DNA of 64,000 nucleotides from NCBI RefSeq assembly GCF_001637325.1, contig NZ_LRXL01000012.1:1-64000 (forward strand), given 5' to 3'. The translations under genes and the position numbers were made by a program. Shown here one piece after another: positions 55,213 to 64,000 of this stretch (its first letter is position 1; the number at the start of each line of letters is the position of its first letter). This DNA comes from Cochleicola gelatinilyticus (lineage in GTDB: Bacteria > Bacteroidota > Bacteroidia > Flavobacteriales > Flavobacteriaceae). A model generated the notes under the pieces. The model searched no databases. It saw only the letters and a list, made by a program, of their open reading frames with translations, and was not told the origin of the DNA.

Positions 55213-56331
55213 ATGCTCAAATTCATATCACTTACTCTTATTTTTTCATTTTTAACCACCTGCGGACAACCTGTAAAAGAAAATGATATAGCGATAGATA
55301 TTGAAGAACGCACCTACTCGATCGAGGATGTAGTAAATAACATTTCTAACCCTTGGGGTATGGTTTGGTTGCCCGACAATAGCATGCTTATTACTGAAAA
55401 AAGCGGAACTATTATTCATTTTAAAGACGGAATTAAAACGAATATTACCAATGTTCCAGAAGTATATAATCGTGGACAAGGTGGGTTGTTAGATATTGAA
55501 ATACACCCAAATTATAGTAAGAATGGCTGGATTTATATAACCTATGCTTCTTCTGAAGGCACTAAAGAAGGAGGTAACACCGCATTAATTCGATGCAAAC
55601 TCGAAAATAATTCACTTACCAATATTGAAAAACTTTATAAAGCAACTCCCAATACAACTAGAGGGCAACATTTTGGTTCTCGAATAGAATTTGATAATGA
55701 AGGGTACTTGTATTTTACGATTGGGGAACGTGGAAATCGAGATGTAAATCCGCAGGACATTACGCGAGATGGAGGAAAAGTCTACCGACTCAATGACGAT
55801 GGAAGTATTCCTAGTGACAACCCTTTTATTAACGAAGCAGCTGCAAAAAAAGCTATTTATACCTACGGAAACAGGAATCCACAAGGAATGGCGAAACACC
55901 CCGTAACAGGAGCGATCTGGATTCACGAACACGGACCAAAAGGTGGTGACGAGGTAAACATTCTAAAATCTGGTGCTAATTATGGCTGGCCCGTTATTTC
56001 TTACGGAATTAATTACAGCGGAACAAAATTCACAGAAAAAACCGAACATCCCGACATGGAACAACCTATATATTATTGGGTTCCTTCAATTGCGCCCAGT
56101 GGAATGACTTTTGTTACTGGTAATAAATATCCAGATTGGAAAGGAAGTTTACTCGTTGGCTCTCTTAAATTTAATTATGTTGAGATGTTAACATTAGATG
56201 ATAATAAGGTAATTGCACGAGAAAAAATAGCAGTAGATGTTGGTCGCGTTAGAAACGTAAAAATGGGACCCGACGGCTATATTTACATTGGCGTTGAAGG
56301 CAGAGGTATTGTAAAAATAATTCCTAACTAA
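55213..56331 (+). CDS. PQQ-dependent sugar dehydrogenase (GSDH-like)
   Basis: 372 residues, lipoprotein signal with Cys in LTTCGQ (about 17). Six-bladed propeller of the glucose/sorbosone dehydrogenase type: NPWGMVWLPDNSMLITEKSG, GQGGLLDIEIHP with the base His, HFGSRIEFD, GNRNPQGMAKHP, WIHEHGPKGGDEVN, and PSIAPSGMTFVTG. Oxidises aldose-type sugars in the periplasm and hands electrons on. The next gene, 29 bases downstream, is a cytochrome c, a natural electron acceptor. Confidence 0.9.
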   Translation: MLKFISLTLIFSFLTTCGQPVKENDIAIDIEERTYSIEDVVNNISNPWGMVWLPDNSMLITEKSGTIIHFKDGIKTNITNVPEVYNRGQGGLLDIEIHPNYSKNGWIYITYASSEGTKEGGNTALIRCKLENNSLTNIEKLYKATPNTTRGQHFGSRIEFDNEGYLYFTIGERGNRDVNPQDITRDGGKVYRLNDDGSIPSDNPFINEAAAKKAIYTYGNRNPQGMAKHPVTGAIWIHEHGPKGGDEVNILKSGANYGWPVISYGINYSGTKFTEKTEHPDMEQPIYYWVPSIAPSGMTFVTGNKYPDWKGSLLVGSLKFNYVEMLTLDDNKVIAREKIAVDVGRVRNVKMGPDGYIYIGVEGRGIVKIIPN

Positions 56332-56360
56332 TTTTCAAAACAAAAAAACGGTAACTAAAT

Positions 56361-56810
56361 ATGTATAAAATCAGCTTTTTATTATTTGTAATTTTTATGG
56401 GTTGTACTAATGCAACAAAAAAAACTCAAGCAAAAGAATCCGTTAAAATTGGACAAGATAAAAACATTATGCAGTCCGATCTTGAAAAAAGTATGGAACG
56501 GGGAGCTACGGTTTATTCAGATTTTTGTGTACAGTGCCACCTACCAAACGGAAAAGGAATTCCAAATAACTTTCCTCCCTTAGCAGGATCGAATTGGCTT
56601 ACCGAAAAACGAACCGAAAGTATTCATGCAGTGAAATACGGTCAAACCGGCAAAATTGAAGTGAATGGAATTACCTACAACGGAGTTATGACACCAATGG
56701 GACTAAGCGAACAGGAAGTTGCAGATGTACTTAATTATGTAATGAATTCTTGGGGCAACACTCAAAAAGAAATGGTCACAAAAGACGAGGTAAACGCAGT
56801 GTCTAAATAA
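56361..56810 (+). CDS. c-type cytochrome lipoprotein
   Basis: 149 residues. Signal with lipobox GCTN (Cys about 15). Single heme site CVQCH (about residue 57) and distal Met in TPMGLSEQEV (about 114), both in place for a class I cytochrome c. Anchored in the periplasm; likely the electron acceptor of the sugar dehydrogenase upstream. Confidence 0.92.
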   Translation: MYKISFLLFVIFMGCTNATKKTQAKESVKIGQDKNIMQSDLEKSMERGATVYSDFCVQCHLPNGKGIPNNFPPLAGSNWLTEKRTESIHAVKYGQTGKIEVNGITYNGVMTPMGLSEQEVADVLNYVMNSWGNTQKEMVTKDEVNAVSK

Positions 56811-56931
56811 CCTGTCGCAACACAACTATCTTAAAATTCTGTAAGGGTGTAGAATTATTTCTCGAGCTATTTTGAGTAATAAATTTGAACAATACTCAAT
56901 TCACAATTCTGAATTCTCAATTTTAAATACC

Positions 56932-56939
56932 TATTTTTG
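56932..56939 (+). promoter_or_regulatory. -7 promoter box of the udk-mutB operon
   Basis: TATTTTTG, an exact fit to the Bacteroidota -7 consensus TAnnTTTG, 17 bases before the udk start codon. A clear -33 TTTG is not visible at the proper spacing. Confidence 0.5.
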
Positions 56940-56956
56940 CAGTAAACAGTTACAAC

Positions 56957-57577
56957 ATGCTTATTATTGGTATCGCCGGAGGTACGGGAAGTGGTAAAAC
57001 CACCGTCGTAGATCAGATCGTTGCAGAATTACCGGCCGACGAGGTCTGTGTAATTTCTCAAGACTCATATTATAAAGATACGAGTCATTTAGATTTTTCG
57101 CAGCGAGTAAAAATCAATTTCGACCATCCCAATTCCATCGATTTCGAATTACTTGTTTCGCATTTAGAACTACTTCGAAAAGACCGTTCTTTCGAACAAC
57201 CCGTCTACTCATTTGTAGATCATAATCGTACTGGAGAAACAGTTACCACACACCCAAGAAAGGTAATTATCGTAGAAGGAATTTTAATTCTTACGCACCC
57301 AGAAATACGCGAAATGTTCGATATTAAAGTGTATGTTCATGCCGATAGTGACGAACGATTAATACGTAGGTTAAAACGCGATATCGCAGAACGTGGTAGA
57401 GATCTAGAAGAAGTACTAAACAGATATCAAACTACGTTAAAACCAATGCATCAGCAATTTATAGAACCCACGAAAGAGTTTGCAGATATTATCATACCAA
57501 CGAACCGATATAACACCGTGGCAGTAAATGTTATTAGAAGTATCATCAATCAGAAATTAGCACACACAGAAGAGTGA
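56957..57577 (+). CDS. udk: uridine kinase
   Basis: 206 residues, the standard length. Walker A GIAGGTGSGKTT at the N-terminus, SQDSYYKDTSHL (substrate binding), FDHPNSIDFELL, VIIVEGILIL (Walker B), and the lid RRLKRDIAERGRDLEEVLNRY. Phosphorylates uridine and cytidine in pyrimidine salvage. First gene of a coupled operon: its stop overlaps the GTG of the next gene. Its presence with mutase genes is a genomic arrangement rather than a pathway link. Confidence 0.95.
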   Translation: MLIIGIAGGTGSGKTTVVDQIVAELPADEVCVISQDSYYKDTSHLDFSQRVKINFDHPNSIDFELLVSHLELLRKDRSFEQPVYSFVDHNRTGETVTTHPRKVIIVEGILILTHPEIREMFDIKVYVHADSDERLIRRLKRDIAERGRDLEEVLNRYQTTLKPMHQQFIEPTKEFADIIIPTNRYNTVAVNVIRSIINQKLAHTEE

Positions 57578-57900
57578 AGTTTTCAGAAATAAAAAAGCAG
57601 CGATGGTTTAAGATTGTAAGCAATACGTATGTGCTTATCTTACTACTTTTTCTAATCTGGATGTTTTTTTTCGACACCAATTCGTTTCTTATTCATAAGG
57701 AGCTAAGTGATGACATTGATGCTTTAGAGAACAACAAAGAATTTTATTCCGAAGAAATAAAAAAAGACAAAACGTTCATCGATAAAATGAAAGATAGTAA
57801 CGAAGTCGAGAAATTTGCCCGAGAAAAATACTACCTTAAAAAAGAAAACGAAGATATTTATATTATTGAACACGAGGATAGTTTAAAAAAACCAAAATGA
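57574..57900 (+). CDS. septum formation initiator (FtsB/DivIC-like)
   Basis: 108 residues from GTG 57574, overlapping the udk stop (GTGA). One N-terminal membrane helix (YVLILLLFLIWMFFFD, about 15-30), a coiled-coil (about 40-75), and the family end KFAREKYYLKKENEDIYII. Part of the cell-division complex in the inner membrane. The stop overlaps the mutA start (ATGA). Confidence 0.88.
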   Translation: MKFSEIKKQRWFKIVSNTYVLILLLFLIWMFFFDTNSFLIHKELSDDIDALENNKEFYSEEIKKDKTFIDKMKDSNEVEKFAREKYYLKKENEDIYIIEHEDSLKKPK

Positions 57901-59279
57901 AGATGAGTAATTCCTTGTTTAAAGATTTCGATGCCGTTTCCGCCAAACAATGGAAACAAAAAATACAAGTCGACCTTAAAGGTGCCGATTACAATGACAC
58001 CTTGATTTGGCAAAGTCCAGAAGGCATTCACGTTAAGCCTTTTTACCATCAAGACGAACTTAAATCTCCCTTCCCACCTATTCCTGGTCATCCCGAATCG
58101 TGGCGAATAGCACAATCAATTTTTATTGATGATGAAACTATCGCTAACAAACTGGCTTTAGATGCCATAGATAGAGGTGCAGAAGCCATTTGGTTTACTT
58201 CGGAAAAAGAATTCGATATGAAAGTATTTTCTAATTTTCCTTTCGAAACTACTCCAATTTACATCGACTTACAGTTTCTTTCTGAAGCATTTAACCAACA
58301 ACTGAAGCACTTTCTTGAAACCAAAAAAGCAACATTCTTTTGGGCGCCCGATCCTATTGCTCATCTAGCTTCAGACGGAAATTGGTTTCATTCGTTACAA
58401 GAAGATCATGCCCAGTTAAATGCCTTTCATTCTTCTACAACGAGACCGCTTCAAATAAGTATCGACACTACAACGTATCAAAATTCGGGTGCTAACATGG
58501 TACAACAACTCGCATATGCACTTGCACATGCTAACGAATACCTAAATCATTTTGCTTCCGAAGAAAAAAACAAGACCATACAAACAACCTTTAAAGTAGC
58601 GATAGGAGGAAATTATTTTTTTGAAATTGCAAAAATTCGTGCCCTAAGAAGGATCTATGCTATACTTGCTGCCGAATATAACTGTGTAGAAACATGTCAT
58701 ATTCTGGCGACTCCGTCTAAACGGAATAAAACACTGTACGATTATAATGTAAATATGTTGCGTACAACCACCGAATGTATGAGTGCAGTATTGGGAGGAG
58801 CCGACACCGTTTGCAACATACCATACGACGCCCTTTACCATAAAAGTAACGAATTTGGAGAACGTATTTCGAGGAATCAATTGCTTATTCTAAAAAAAGA
58901 AAGTTATTTCGACACCGTTTCAAACCCTTCCGATGGATCGTATTATATTGAGAGCATCACAGAGGAACTTGCCGAAAAAGCGTTAGAACTCTTTAAAGAT
59001 ATCGAGAAAAACGGCGGATTTCTTTCTCAATTAAAAGAAGGAACGATTCAACGAAAAATAAAAGATTCTGCGGAAAAAGAACAGGAACTTTTCGATGCTG
59101 GAGAAGTAAAATTGTTGGGGACAAATTATCACCCTAATCCACAAGATAGTATGAACAATGATCTTGAACTGTATCCATTTGTAAAAACAAAACCACGGAA
59201 AACACTTTTAGAACCCATCATCGAAAAACGCCTATCTGAGAAACTGGAACAAGAACGATTAAAAGCTGAAACCTTATGA
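57897..59279 (+). CDS. mutA: methylmalonyl-CoA mutase small subunit
   Basis: 460 residues. TIM-barrel half related to the large chain: FDAVSAKQWKQKIQVDLKGADYNDTLIW at the start, IRALRRIYAILAAEY and ADTVCNIPYDALYHKSNEFGERISRNQ. It lacks the C-terminal cobalamin-binding domain, so it is a structural, non-catalytic subunit, shorter than the roughly 610-residue small chain of Bacteroides. Pairs with the large subunit encoded two genes downstream. Confidence 0.9.
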   Translation: MKMSNSLFKDFDAVSAKQWKQKIQVDLKGADYNDTLIWQSPEGIHVKPFYHQDELKSPFPPIPGHPESWRIAQSIFIDDETIANKLALDAIDRGAEAIWFTSEKEFDMKVFSNFPFETTPIYIDLQFLSEAFNQQLKHFLETKKATFFWAPDPIAHLASDGNWFHSLQEDHAQLNAFHSSTTRPLQISIDTTTYQNSGANMVQQLAYALAHANEYLNHFASEEKNKTIQTTFKVAIGGNYFFEIAKIRALRRIYAILAAEYNCVETCHILATPSKRNKTLYDYNVNMLRTTTECMSAVLGGADTVCNIPYDALYHKSNEFGERISRNQLLILKKESYFDTVSNPSDGSYYIESITEELAEKALELFKDIEKNGGFLSQLKEGTIQRKIKDSAEKEQELFDAGEVKLLGTNYHPNPQDSMNNDLELYPFVKTKPRKTLLEPIIEKRLSEKLEQERLKAETL

Positions 59280-59458
59280 GTGAAGAAGCATTACAAATTA
59301 TCTTAGGGATTGTATTTGCAATTTTAGGTCTGGCAATACTATTCCGATTAAAGAAACTCACAACGTCGAAGTATTTTAAAATTTTGTTTGCTTTCGTTGC
59401 ATTATTATTAATAGGTTTTGGCGTGTATTTAGCTATATTAAGTGTGCAAACGAGTTAA
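59276..59458 (+). CDS. small membrane protein within the mutase operon
   Basis: 60 residues with two hydrophobic helices (ALQIILGIVFAILGLAILF and ILFAFVALLLIGFGVYLAIL) joined by a basic loop (RLKKLTTSKYFK). The start overlaps the mutA stop (ATGA), strong evidence that it is translated. Function unknown. Confidence 0.75.
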   Translation: MSEEALQIILGIVFAILGLAILFRLKKLTTSKYFKILFAFVALLLIGFGVYLAILSVQTS

Positions 59459-59468
59459 TTTAAAATAT

Positions 59469-59930
59469 ATGAAATTTAGTCTATTATTTATCATTTTCTT
59501 AGTATTTGGAGCAACTTCTATGCTAGCTCAAAATGATTACTTAGAGCTAATCAAAACCAAGAACGGAAAAGTAAAAACTATAAAAGAAGGTAAAAGAGTC
59601 CGAGTAGTGCTCCTTGACGGAACTGCTTATAAAGGAATCTTAAACATTTCAGACCCTAATGGAATTTACATCAACGAAGATTATGCCGCTTTCGAAACCA
59701 TTGCAAGCATTCAACGCAATCAATTATTCGAAAGAATTGCGGGTATATTCCTCATTTCTGCAGGAGGGTTAACTTTAGGAATTGCAGGTATAGTTGCGCT
59801 CGTAGACACCTCAGTAGCAGGGACTCTTGCGCTCTCATCGGCAGGACTTATTGGAGGTGGTTTTTTTGCCCTTCTATTACAACCCAAGCATAAAAATTCA
59901 CGGTGGACCTATCAAAACATACTAGAATGA
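59469..59930 (+). CDS. small exported membrane protein within the mutase operon
   Basis: About 153 residues from ATG 59469 with signal peptide [21 protein letters not shown], a beta-rich stretch ([18 protein letters not shown], about 40-60, SH3-like by eye) and two hydrophobic segments near the C-terminus (about 85-135). The stop overlaps the mutB start (ATGA). Function unknown; its position inside a tightly coupled operon is the main clue. Confidence 0.75.
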   Translation: MKFSLLFIIFLVFGATSMLAQNDYLELIKTKNGKVKTIKEGKRVRVVLLDGTAYKGILNISDPNGIYINEDYAAFETIASIQRNQLFERIAGIFLISAGGLTLGIAGIVALVDTSVAGTLALSSAGLIGGGFFALLLQPKHKNSRWTYQNILE

Positions 59931-62074
59931 ACCGAAAAAACGTACAACATCTCACATTAAATACTTCGGAAACCATTAGTGCAACTAAAAAGACTTTTTC
60001 TTCTGAAACTAAAACGCATGCAACGGCAGAAAATATCGACGTTAAAAATCGCTATTCTGAAGCAGATATAGCATCATTAAAACATCTCGACTTTATTGCA
60101 GGCATAGCGCCTAATCTTCGGGGCCCCTATTCTACCATGTACGTTCGTAGACCTTGGACCATTCGCCAATATGCTGGTTTCTCCACCGCTGAAGAAAGCA
60201 ACGCCTTCTACCGTCGTAATCTAGCGGCCGGACAAAAAGGGCTTTCGGTAGCTTTCGATCTTGCCACCCATCGTGGATACGATAGCGATCACGATCGAGT
60301 ACAAGGTGATGTAGGTAAAGCTGGAGTAGCTATCGATAGTGTGGAAGATATGAAGATTCTGTTCGACCAGATCCCACTCGATAAAATGAGTGTTTCAATG
60401 ACCATGAACGGGGCTGTTTTACCCATTATGGCATTTTACATTGTAGCCGCTGAAGAACAAGGCGTTGCGCTTGAAGCATTAGCGGGAACCATTCAGAATG
60501 ATATTTTAAAAGAATTCATGGTGCGAAATACCTACATCTATCCTCCAAAGCCTTCCATGAAGATCATTAGTGACATTTTTGAATTTACTTCTCGAAAAAT
60601 GCCGAAATTTAATTCCATTTCGATCTCCGGATACCACATGCAGGAAGCCGGAGCGACCTGCGATATTGAACTTGCTTATACGCTAGCCGATGGCCTTGAA
60701 TACATCCGCACGGGAATTGCCGCTGGAATGGACATCGATACCTTTGCTCCTAGGCTTTCGTTCTTTTGGGCAATTGGAATGAATCATTTTATGGAGATTG
60801 CAAAAATGCGGGCAGCACGAATGCTTTGGGCGAAATTAGTAAAACAATTTAATCCTAAAAACACGAAATCACTCTCCTTACGAACCCACTGTCAAACCAG
60901 CGGATGGAGCCTTACCGCGCAAGATCCTTTTAATAATGTCGCACGAACCTGCATTGAGGCTTCTGCAGCAGCATTTGGAGGAACACAGTCGTTACACACC
61001 AATGCGCTCGACGAGGCCATTGCACTACCCACCGATTTTTCAGCCCGTATTGCTCGTAACACACAAATTTATTTACAACAGGAAACAAGGATTACCAAAA
61101 CAGTAGACCCTTGGGCAGGAAGCTACTACGTTGAAAAGCTAACCCACGACATAGCAGAAAGTGCTTGGAAACTAATTGAAGAAGTTGAAGAACTGGGAGG
61201 AATGACCAAAGCGATTGAAGCTGGAATTCCAAAATTAAGAATCGAGGAAGCCGCTGCACGAAAGCAAGCCCGTATCGATAGCGGACAAGATATTATTGTT
61301 GGAGTAAATAAATACCAACTCGAAAAAGAAGATCCGCTTCAAATATTAGATGTTGACAATCAAAAAGTACGTGCTGGCCAGATTGAATTACTCACAAAGA
61401 TTAAGGCAGAACGAAATGCCAAAAAAGTTTCCGAAGCTCTTTCAGAATTAACACGCTGCGCAAAGACAGGTGAGGGAAATTTATTAGCTTTAGCTGTAGA
61501 AGCTGCCAGAGAAAGAGCTACATTGGGTGAGATAAGTGATGCAATGGAGAGCGTCTTTGGAAGGTACAAAGCACAAATTAAATCATTTAGCGGAGTGTAT
61601 AGCAAAGAAATTAAAAAAGATCCGTCGTTTGCGAAAGCACGGGAAATGGCCGATACCTTTTCAGAAATGGAAGGCCGTCGACCACGAATTATGATCGCAA
61701 AAATGGGACAGGATGGTCATGACCGAGGCGCCAAAGTAGTTGCGACCGGATATGCCGATGTAGGATTCGATGTGGATATTGGTCCGTTGTTTCAAACCCC
61801 GGCAGAAGCGGCAAAACAAGCTGTTGAGAACGACGTTCATATTTTAGGGATCTCGTCGCTGGCTGCTGGACACAAAACCTTGGTACCTCAAGTAATTTCA
61901 GAAATGAAAAAACTGGGACGTGAAGACATTATGGTGATCGTAGGAGGTGTAATTCCGCCGCAGGATTATCAATTTCTTTTTGATGCCGGTGCGGTTGCAG
62001 TCTATGGGCCTGGAACCCGAATTAGTGATGCGGCCATTGAAATGCTTCAAATATTGATGGATTCGGTTGCGTGA
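59927..62074 (+). CDS. mutB: methylmalonyl-CoA mutase large subunit
   Basis: About 715 residues from ATG 59927 (overlapping the previous stop; a TTG at 59903 is less likely). Substrate barrel: [50 protein letters not shown], and the catalytic region with [13 protein letters not shown]-terminal cobalamin domain with the B12-histidine motif [15 protein letters not shown] and GVIPPQDY. Isomerises methylmalonyl-CoA to succinyl-CoA. With the carboxylase operon it completes the propionyl-CoA route except for the epimerase, not seen here. Confidence 0.96.
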   Translation: MNRKNVQHLTLNTSETISATKKTFSSETKTHATAENIDVKNRYSEADIASLKHLDFIAGIAPNLRGPYSTMYVRRPWTIRQYAGFSTAEESNAFYRRNLAAGQKGLSVAFDLATHRGYDSDHDRVQGDVGKAGVAIDSVEDMKILFDQIPLDKMSVSMTMNGAVLPIMAFYIVAAEEQGVALEALAGTIQNDILKEFMVRNTYIYPPKPSMKIISDIFEFTSRKMPKFNSISISGYHMQEAGATCDIELAYTLADGLEYIRTGIAAGMDIDTFAPRLSFFWAIGMNHFMEIAKMRAARMLWAKLVKQFNPKNTKSLSLRTHCQTSGWSLTAQDPFNNVARTCIEASAAAFGGTQSLHTNALDEAIALPTDFSARIARNTQIYLQQETRITKTVDPWAGSYYVEKLTHDIAESAWKLIEEVEELGGMTKAIEAGIPKLRIEEAAARKQARIDSGQDIIVGVNKYQLEKEDPLQILDVDNQKVRAGQIELLTKIKAERNAKKVSEALSELTRCAKTGEGNLLALAVEAARERATLGEISDAMESVFGRYKAQIKSFSGVYSKEIKKDPSFAKAREMADTFSEMEGRRPRIMIAKMGQDGHDRGAKVVATGYADVGFDVDIGPLFQTPAEAAKQAVENDVHILGISSLAAGHKTLVPQVISEMKKLGREDIMVIVGGVIPPQDYQFLFDAGAVAVYGPGTRISDAAIEMLQILMDSVA

Positions 62075-62149
62075 TATTAAAAATGTTATGCATGCATACT
62101 AAATCGATTTCTTTCCTTATTTTTACTGCATTAACTAAACTAAAGAAAA

Positions 62150-63028
62150 ATGGATCTTAAAGCAAAAATGTTACGCGACGACGCACTAAAAGGAAAAACA
62201 ATTGTAGTAACCGGTGGTGGTAGTGGATTGGGAAAATCGATGACCACCTACTTTCTGGAATTAGGTGCTAACGTGGTTATCACATCCCGTAACATGGAAA
62301 AGCTTCAAAATGTCAAGACAGAATTAGAAGCACAGACCGGGGGTAATGTACTTCCCGTTCAATGTGATGTACGAAACTATGATGAAGTGGAAGCGATGGT
62401 TGCGGCTTCGGTTGCAGAATTTGGTACCGTAGATGTGCTGTTAAATAATGCTGCTGGAAATTTCATCTCCCCTACCGAACGCCTTTCCGCAAATGCCTTC
62501 GATACCATTATCGATATTGTATTAAAGGGTACAAAAAATTGCACGTTGGCTTTTGGGAAACACTGGATCGATAAAAAAGAAACGAATAAATCGATTGTAA
62601 ATATCGTAACCACATACGCTTTTACAGGATCTGCCTATGTAGTGCCAAGTGCTACAGCGAAAGCAGGTGTATTAGCTTTAACAAGATCGTTAGCAGTAGA
62701 ATGGGCAAAATACGGAATGCGATTTAACGCAATTGCTCCAGGACCATTCCCAACCAAAGGAGCGTGGGATCGTTTACTTCCAGGTGACTTAAAAGAAAAA
62801 TTTAATCCGGCGAAAAAAGTTCCAGTAAAACGTGTGGGAGATCATCAAGAACTAGCAAATCTAGCTGCGTATTTAGTGTCTGATTTTTCAGGATATGTAA
62901 ACGGAGAAGTGATCGTGATCGACGGTGGAGAATGGCTGCAAGGTGCCGGGCAAATGAATCAGCTTCAGCAAGTCCCTAAAGAAATGTGGGATATGATGGA
63001 AGCAATGATTCGTTCGAAGAAAAAGTAA
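62150..63028 (+). CDS. SDR, 2,4-dienoyl-CoA reductase-like
   Basis: 292 residues. Cofactor site VVTGGGSGLGKS, NNAAGNFISPTERLS (the pattern of DECR1-type enzymes), and ATTYAFTGSAYVVPSATAKAG, where the usual YxxxK Tyr position is Ser but a Tyr and Lys fitting DECR-type enzymes are present (SAYVVPSxTAK), and GPFPTKGAWDRLLPG. Reduces trans-2,4-dienoyl-CoA with NADPH in unsaturated fatty acid breakdown. Own transcript, 75 bases after mutB. Confidence 0.85.
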   Translation: MDLKAKMLRDDALKGKTIVVTGGGSGLGKSMTTYFLELGANVVITSRNMEKLQNVKTELEAQTGGNVLPVQCDVRNYDEVEAMVAASVAEFGTVDVLLNNAAGNFISPTERLSANAFDTIIDIVLKGTKNCTLAFGKHWIDKKETNKSIVNIVTTYAFTGSAYVVPSATAKAGVLALTRSLAVEWAKYGMRFNAIAPGPFPTKGAWDRLLPGDLKEKFNPAKKVPVKRVGDHQELANLAAYLVSDFSGYVNGEVIVIDGGEWLQGAGQMNQLQQVPKEMWDMMEAMIRSKKK

Positions 63029-63162
63029 TAACCCGCTTAGTATCATTTTAAAACCAAATTTTTCAATTTTATTTTAAATATTTGTTCACTTCCTGTTAAC
63101 AAAAATCATTTTCATTCCGCATAATTAATCGTAATTTTAGCATCCTAATCTATCTGAAATTA

Positions 63163-63924
63163 ATGGGTAAAATAATCGCTATTGCTAATCAAAAAGGAGG
63201 TGTTGGGAAAACCACTACGTCTGTTAACTTAGCCGCTTCTTTGGGCGTTTTAGAAAAGAAAGTTTTGTTAATTGACGCTGATCCCCAAGCAAATGCTACT
63301 TCGGGTTTAGGAATCGATGTGGAAACCGTTGAATATGGTACATATCAACTACTTGAGCACACTATAAATGCTAAAGAAGCGATTGTTACTACGACGTCTC
63401 CAAATGTCGATGTTATTCCCTCGCATATTGACCTTGTAGCCATTGAGATTGAACTTGTAGATAAGGAGTCACGAGAATACATGTTAAAAAAAGCAATCGA
63501 ACCTCTTAAAAAAGAGTACGATTATATTTTAATAGACTGTGCTCCTTCCCTTGGTCTATTAACTCTTAATGCACTTACGGCTGCAGATTCGGTGATTATT
63601 CCTATTCAATGCGAATATTTTGCGTTAGAAGGATTGGGAAAATTACTTAATACAGTAAAAAGCGTTCAAAAGATACATAACAGCAATCTTGATATTGAAG
63701 GATTACTGCTTACTATGTACGATTCTAGATTACGTTTAAGCAATCAAGTAGTAGATGAAGTAAAGAAACATTTCGATGCAATGGTCTTTAAAACAATCAT
63801 TCAAAGAAATGTACGTTTAAGTGAAGCACCAAGTTACGGAGAAAGTATTATTAGTTACGATGCAGGAAGCAAAGGTGCCAATAATTATTTAAGTTTGGCG
63901 CAGGAATTAATTGAGAAAAATTAG
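63163..63924 (+). CDS. parA: chromosome partitioning ATPase ParA
   Basis: 253 residues. Deviant Walker A KGGVGKTTTSVNLAA, Walker A' LLIDADPQANATSGLG, Walker B ILIDCAPSLGLLTLNAL, and EAPSYGESII near the end. Chromosomal Soj-type size without an HTH extension. Followed at 9 bases by parB. Drives origin segregation together with ParB and parS sites (no parS seen in the window). Confidence 0.95.
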   Translation: MGKIIAIANQKGGVGKTTTSVNLAASLGVLEKKVLLIDADPQANATSGLGIDVETVEYGTYQLLEHTINAKEAIVTTTSPNVDVIPSHIDLVAIEIELVDKESREYMLKKAIEPLKKEYDYILIDCAPSLGLLTLNALTAADSVIIPIQCEYFALEGLGKLLNTVKSVQKIHNSNLDIEGLLLTMYDSRLRLSNQVVDEVKKHFDAMVFKTIIQRNVRLSEAPSYGESIISYDAGSKGANNYLSLAQELIEKN

Positions 63925-63932
63925 AAGTGAAC

Positions 63933-64000
63933 ATGGCGAAAGCAACTAAAAAACAAGCATTAGGCCGCGGTCTTTCTGCTTTACTGAAAGACCCTTCGAA
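63933..64000 (+). CDS. parB: ParB, N-terminal start (cut by window end)
   Basis: Only 22 codons are in the window: MAKATKKQALGRGLSALLKDPS. The LGRGLSALL box is the ParA-stimulating N-terminus of ParB/Spo0J proteins. Starts 8 bases after the parA stop; an in-frame GTG lies at 63927. Confidence 0.85.
   Translation, partial: MAKATKKQALGRGLSALLKDPS

Noticed and set aside
1-64000. CRISPR array
   Set aside because: No regularly spaced short direct repeats; the only repeats are the long inverted ones and the tRNA-linked pair.
63100-64000. parS site or replication origin near parAB
   Set aside because: No GTTTCACGTGAAAC-like palindrome or cluster of DnaA boxes seen in the part available.

Overview
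The window is AT-rich DNA from a member of the Bacteroidota, most likely a marine Flavobacteriaceae; I cannot name the genus. Supporting signs are the two-chain methylmalonyl-CoA mutase, RND heavy-metal pumps fused to their outer-membrane factor, a DUF6660-type leader gene, DUF2490 outer-membrane proteins, TAnnTTTG-type promoter boxes and lipoprotein/secreted proteins with short Bacteroidota signal peptides.

Region 1-6.4 kb is an accessory cassette array. One to two genes at a time (HNH-like protein, small membrane protein, Crp-like regulator plus short-chain dehydrogenase, broken DinB gene, unknown protein, broken unknown gene), all on the + strand, are separated by 130-220 bp imperfect inverted repeats that look like integron attC sites. 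The short sequence at the start of a cassette is complementary to the sequence at the end of the same cassette (clear for cassettes 1, 2 and 4), as expected if each was once a circle closed by site-specific recombination. No integrase is visible.

Region 6.5-17 kb is a poorly conserved island: secreted proteins of unknown function, an ORF remnant without a start codon, a NKWYS-type sulfotransferase-like protein, a sensor kinase gene broken by at least three lesions next to its intact response regulator, almost 1 kb of empty sequence, and a DUF2490 protein.

Region 17.5-28 kb is core carbon metabolism and regulators: an alpha/beta hydrolase, a ScfR/RamB-like regulator divergent from malate synthase (aceB) and isocitrate lyase (aceA) with a perfect 14-bp palindrome between them, a class V aminotransferase likely acting on glyoxylate, an SDR-AraC pair, and two small proteins. 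Region 27.9-36.5 kb is a heavy-metal efflux island (DUF6660 protein, CusA-TolC fusion, adaptor, Fur-family regulator, zinc/cadmium P-type ATPase). Region 36.8-40.7 kb is a sulfide/persulfide detoxification cluster (Crp-like regulator, TSUP transporter, MBL-rhodanese, two YeeE/YedE halves).

Region 40.8-55 kb holds tRNA-Pro(GGG), a 1215-residue outer-membrane protein joining a metallophosphatase, a kinase-like domain and an Omp85-like barrel, a propionyl-CoA carboxylase operon, a tRNA-Pro(TGG) locus invaded by a GIY-YIG nuclease ORF that carries a duplicated tRNA 3' half and terminator, and a 1861-residue protein with two lipase-like domains and a CHAT caspase-like protease. Region 55-64 kb has a candidate small RNA, a sugar dehydrogenase and cytochrome c pair, a tightly coupled operon udk-ftsB-mutA-two small genes-mutB, a dienoyl-CoA-reductase-like SDR, parA and the start of parB. 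Propionyl-CoA carboxylase and methylmalonyl-CoA mutase together would form most of the propionate-to-succinyl-CoA route; the glyoxylate shunt genes complement it for growth on acetate and fatty acids.
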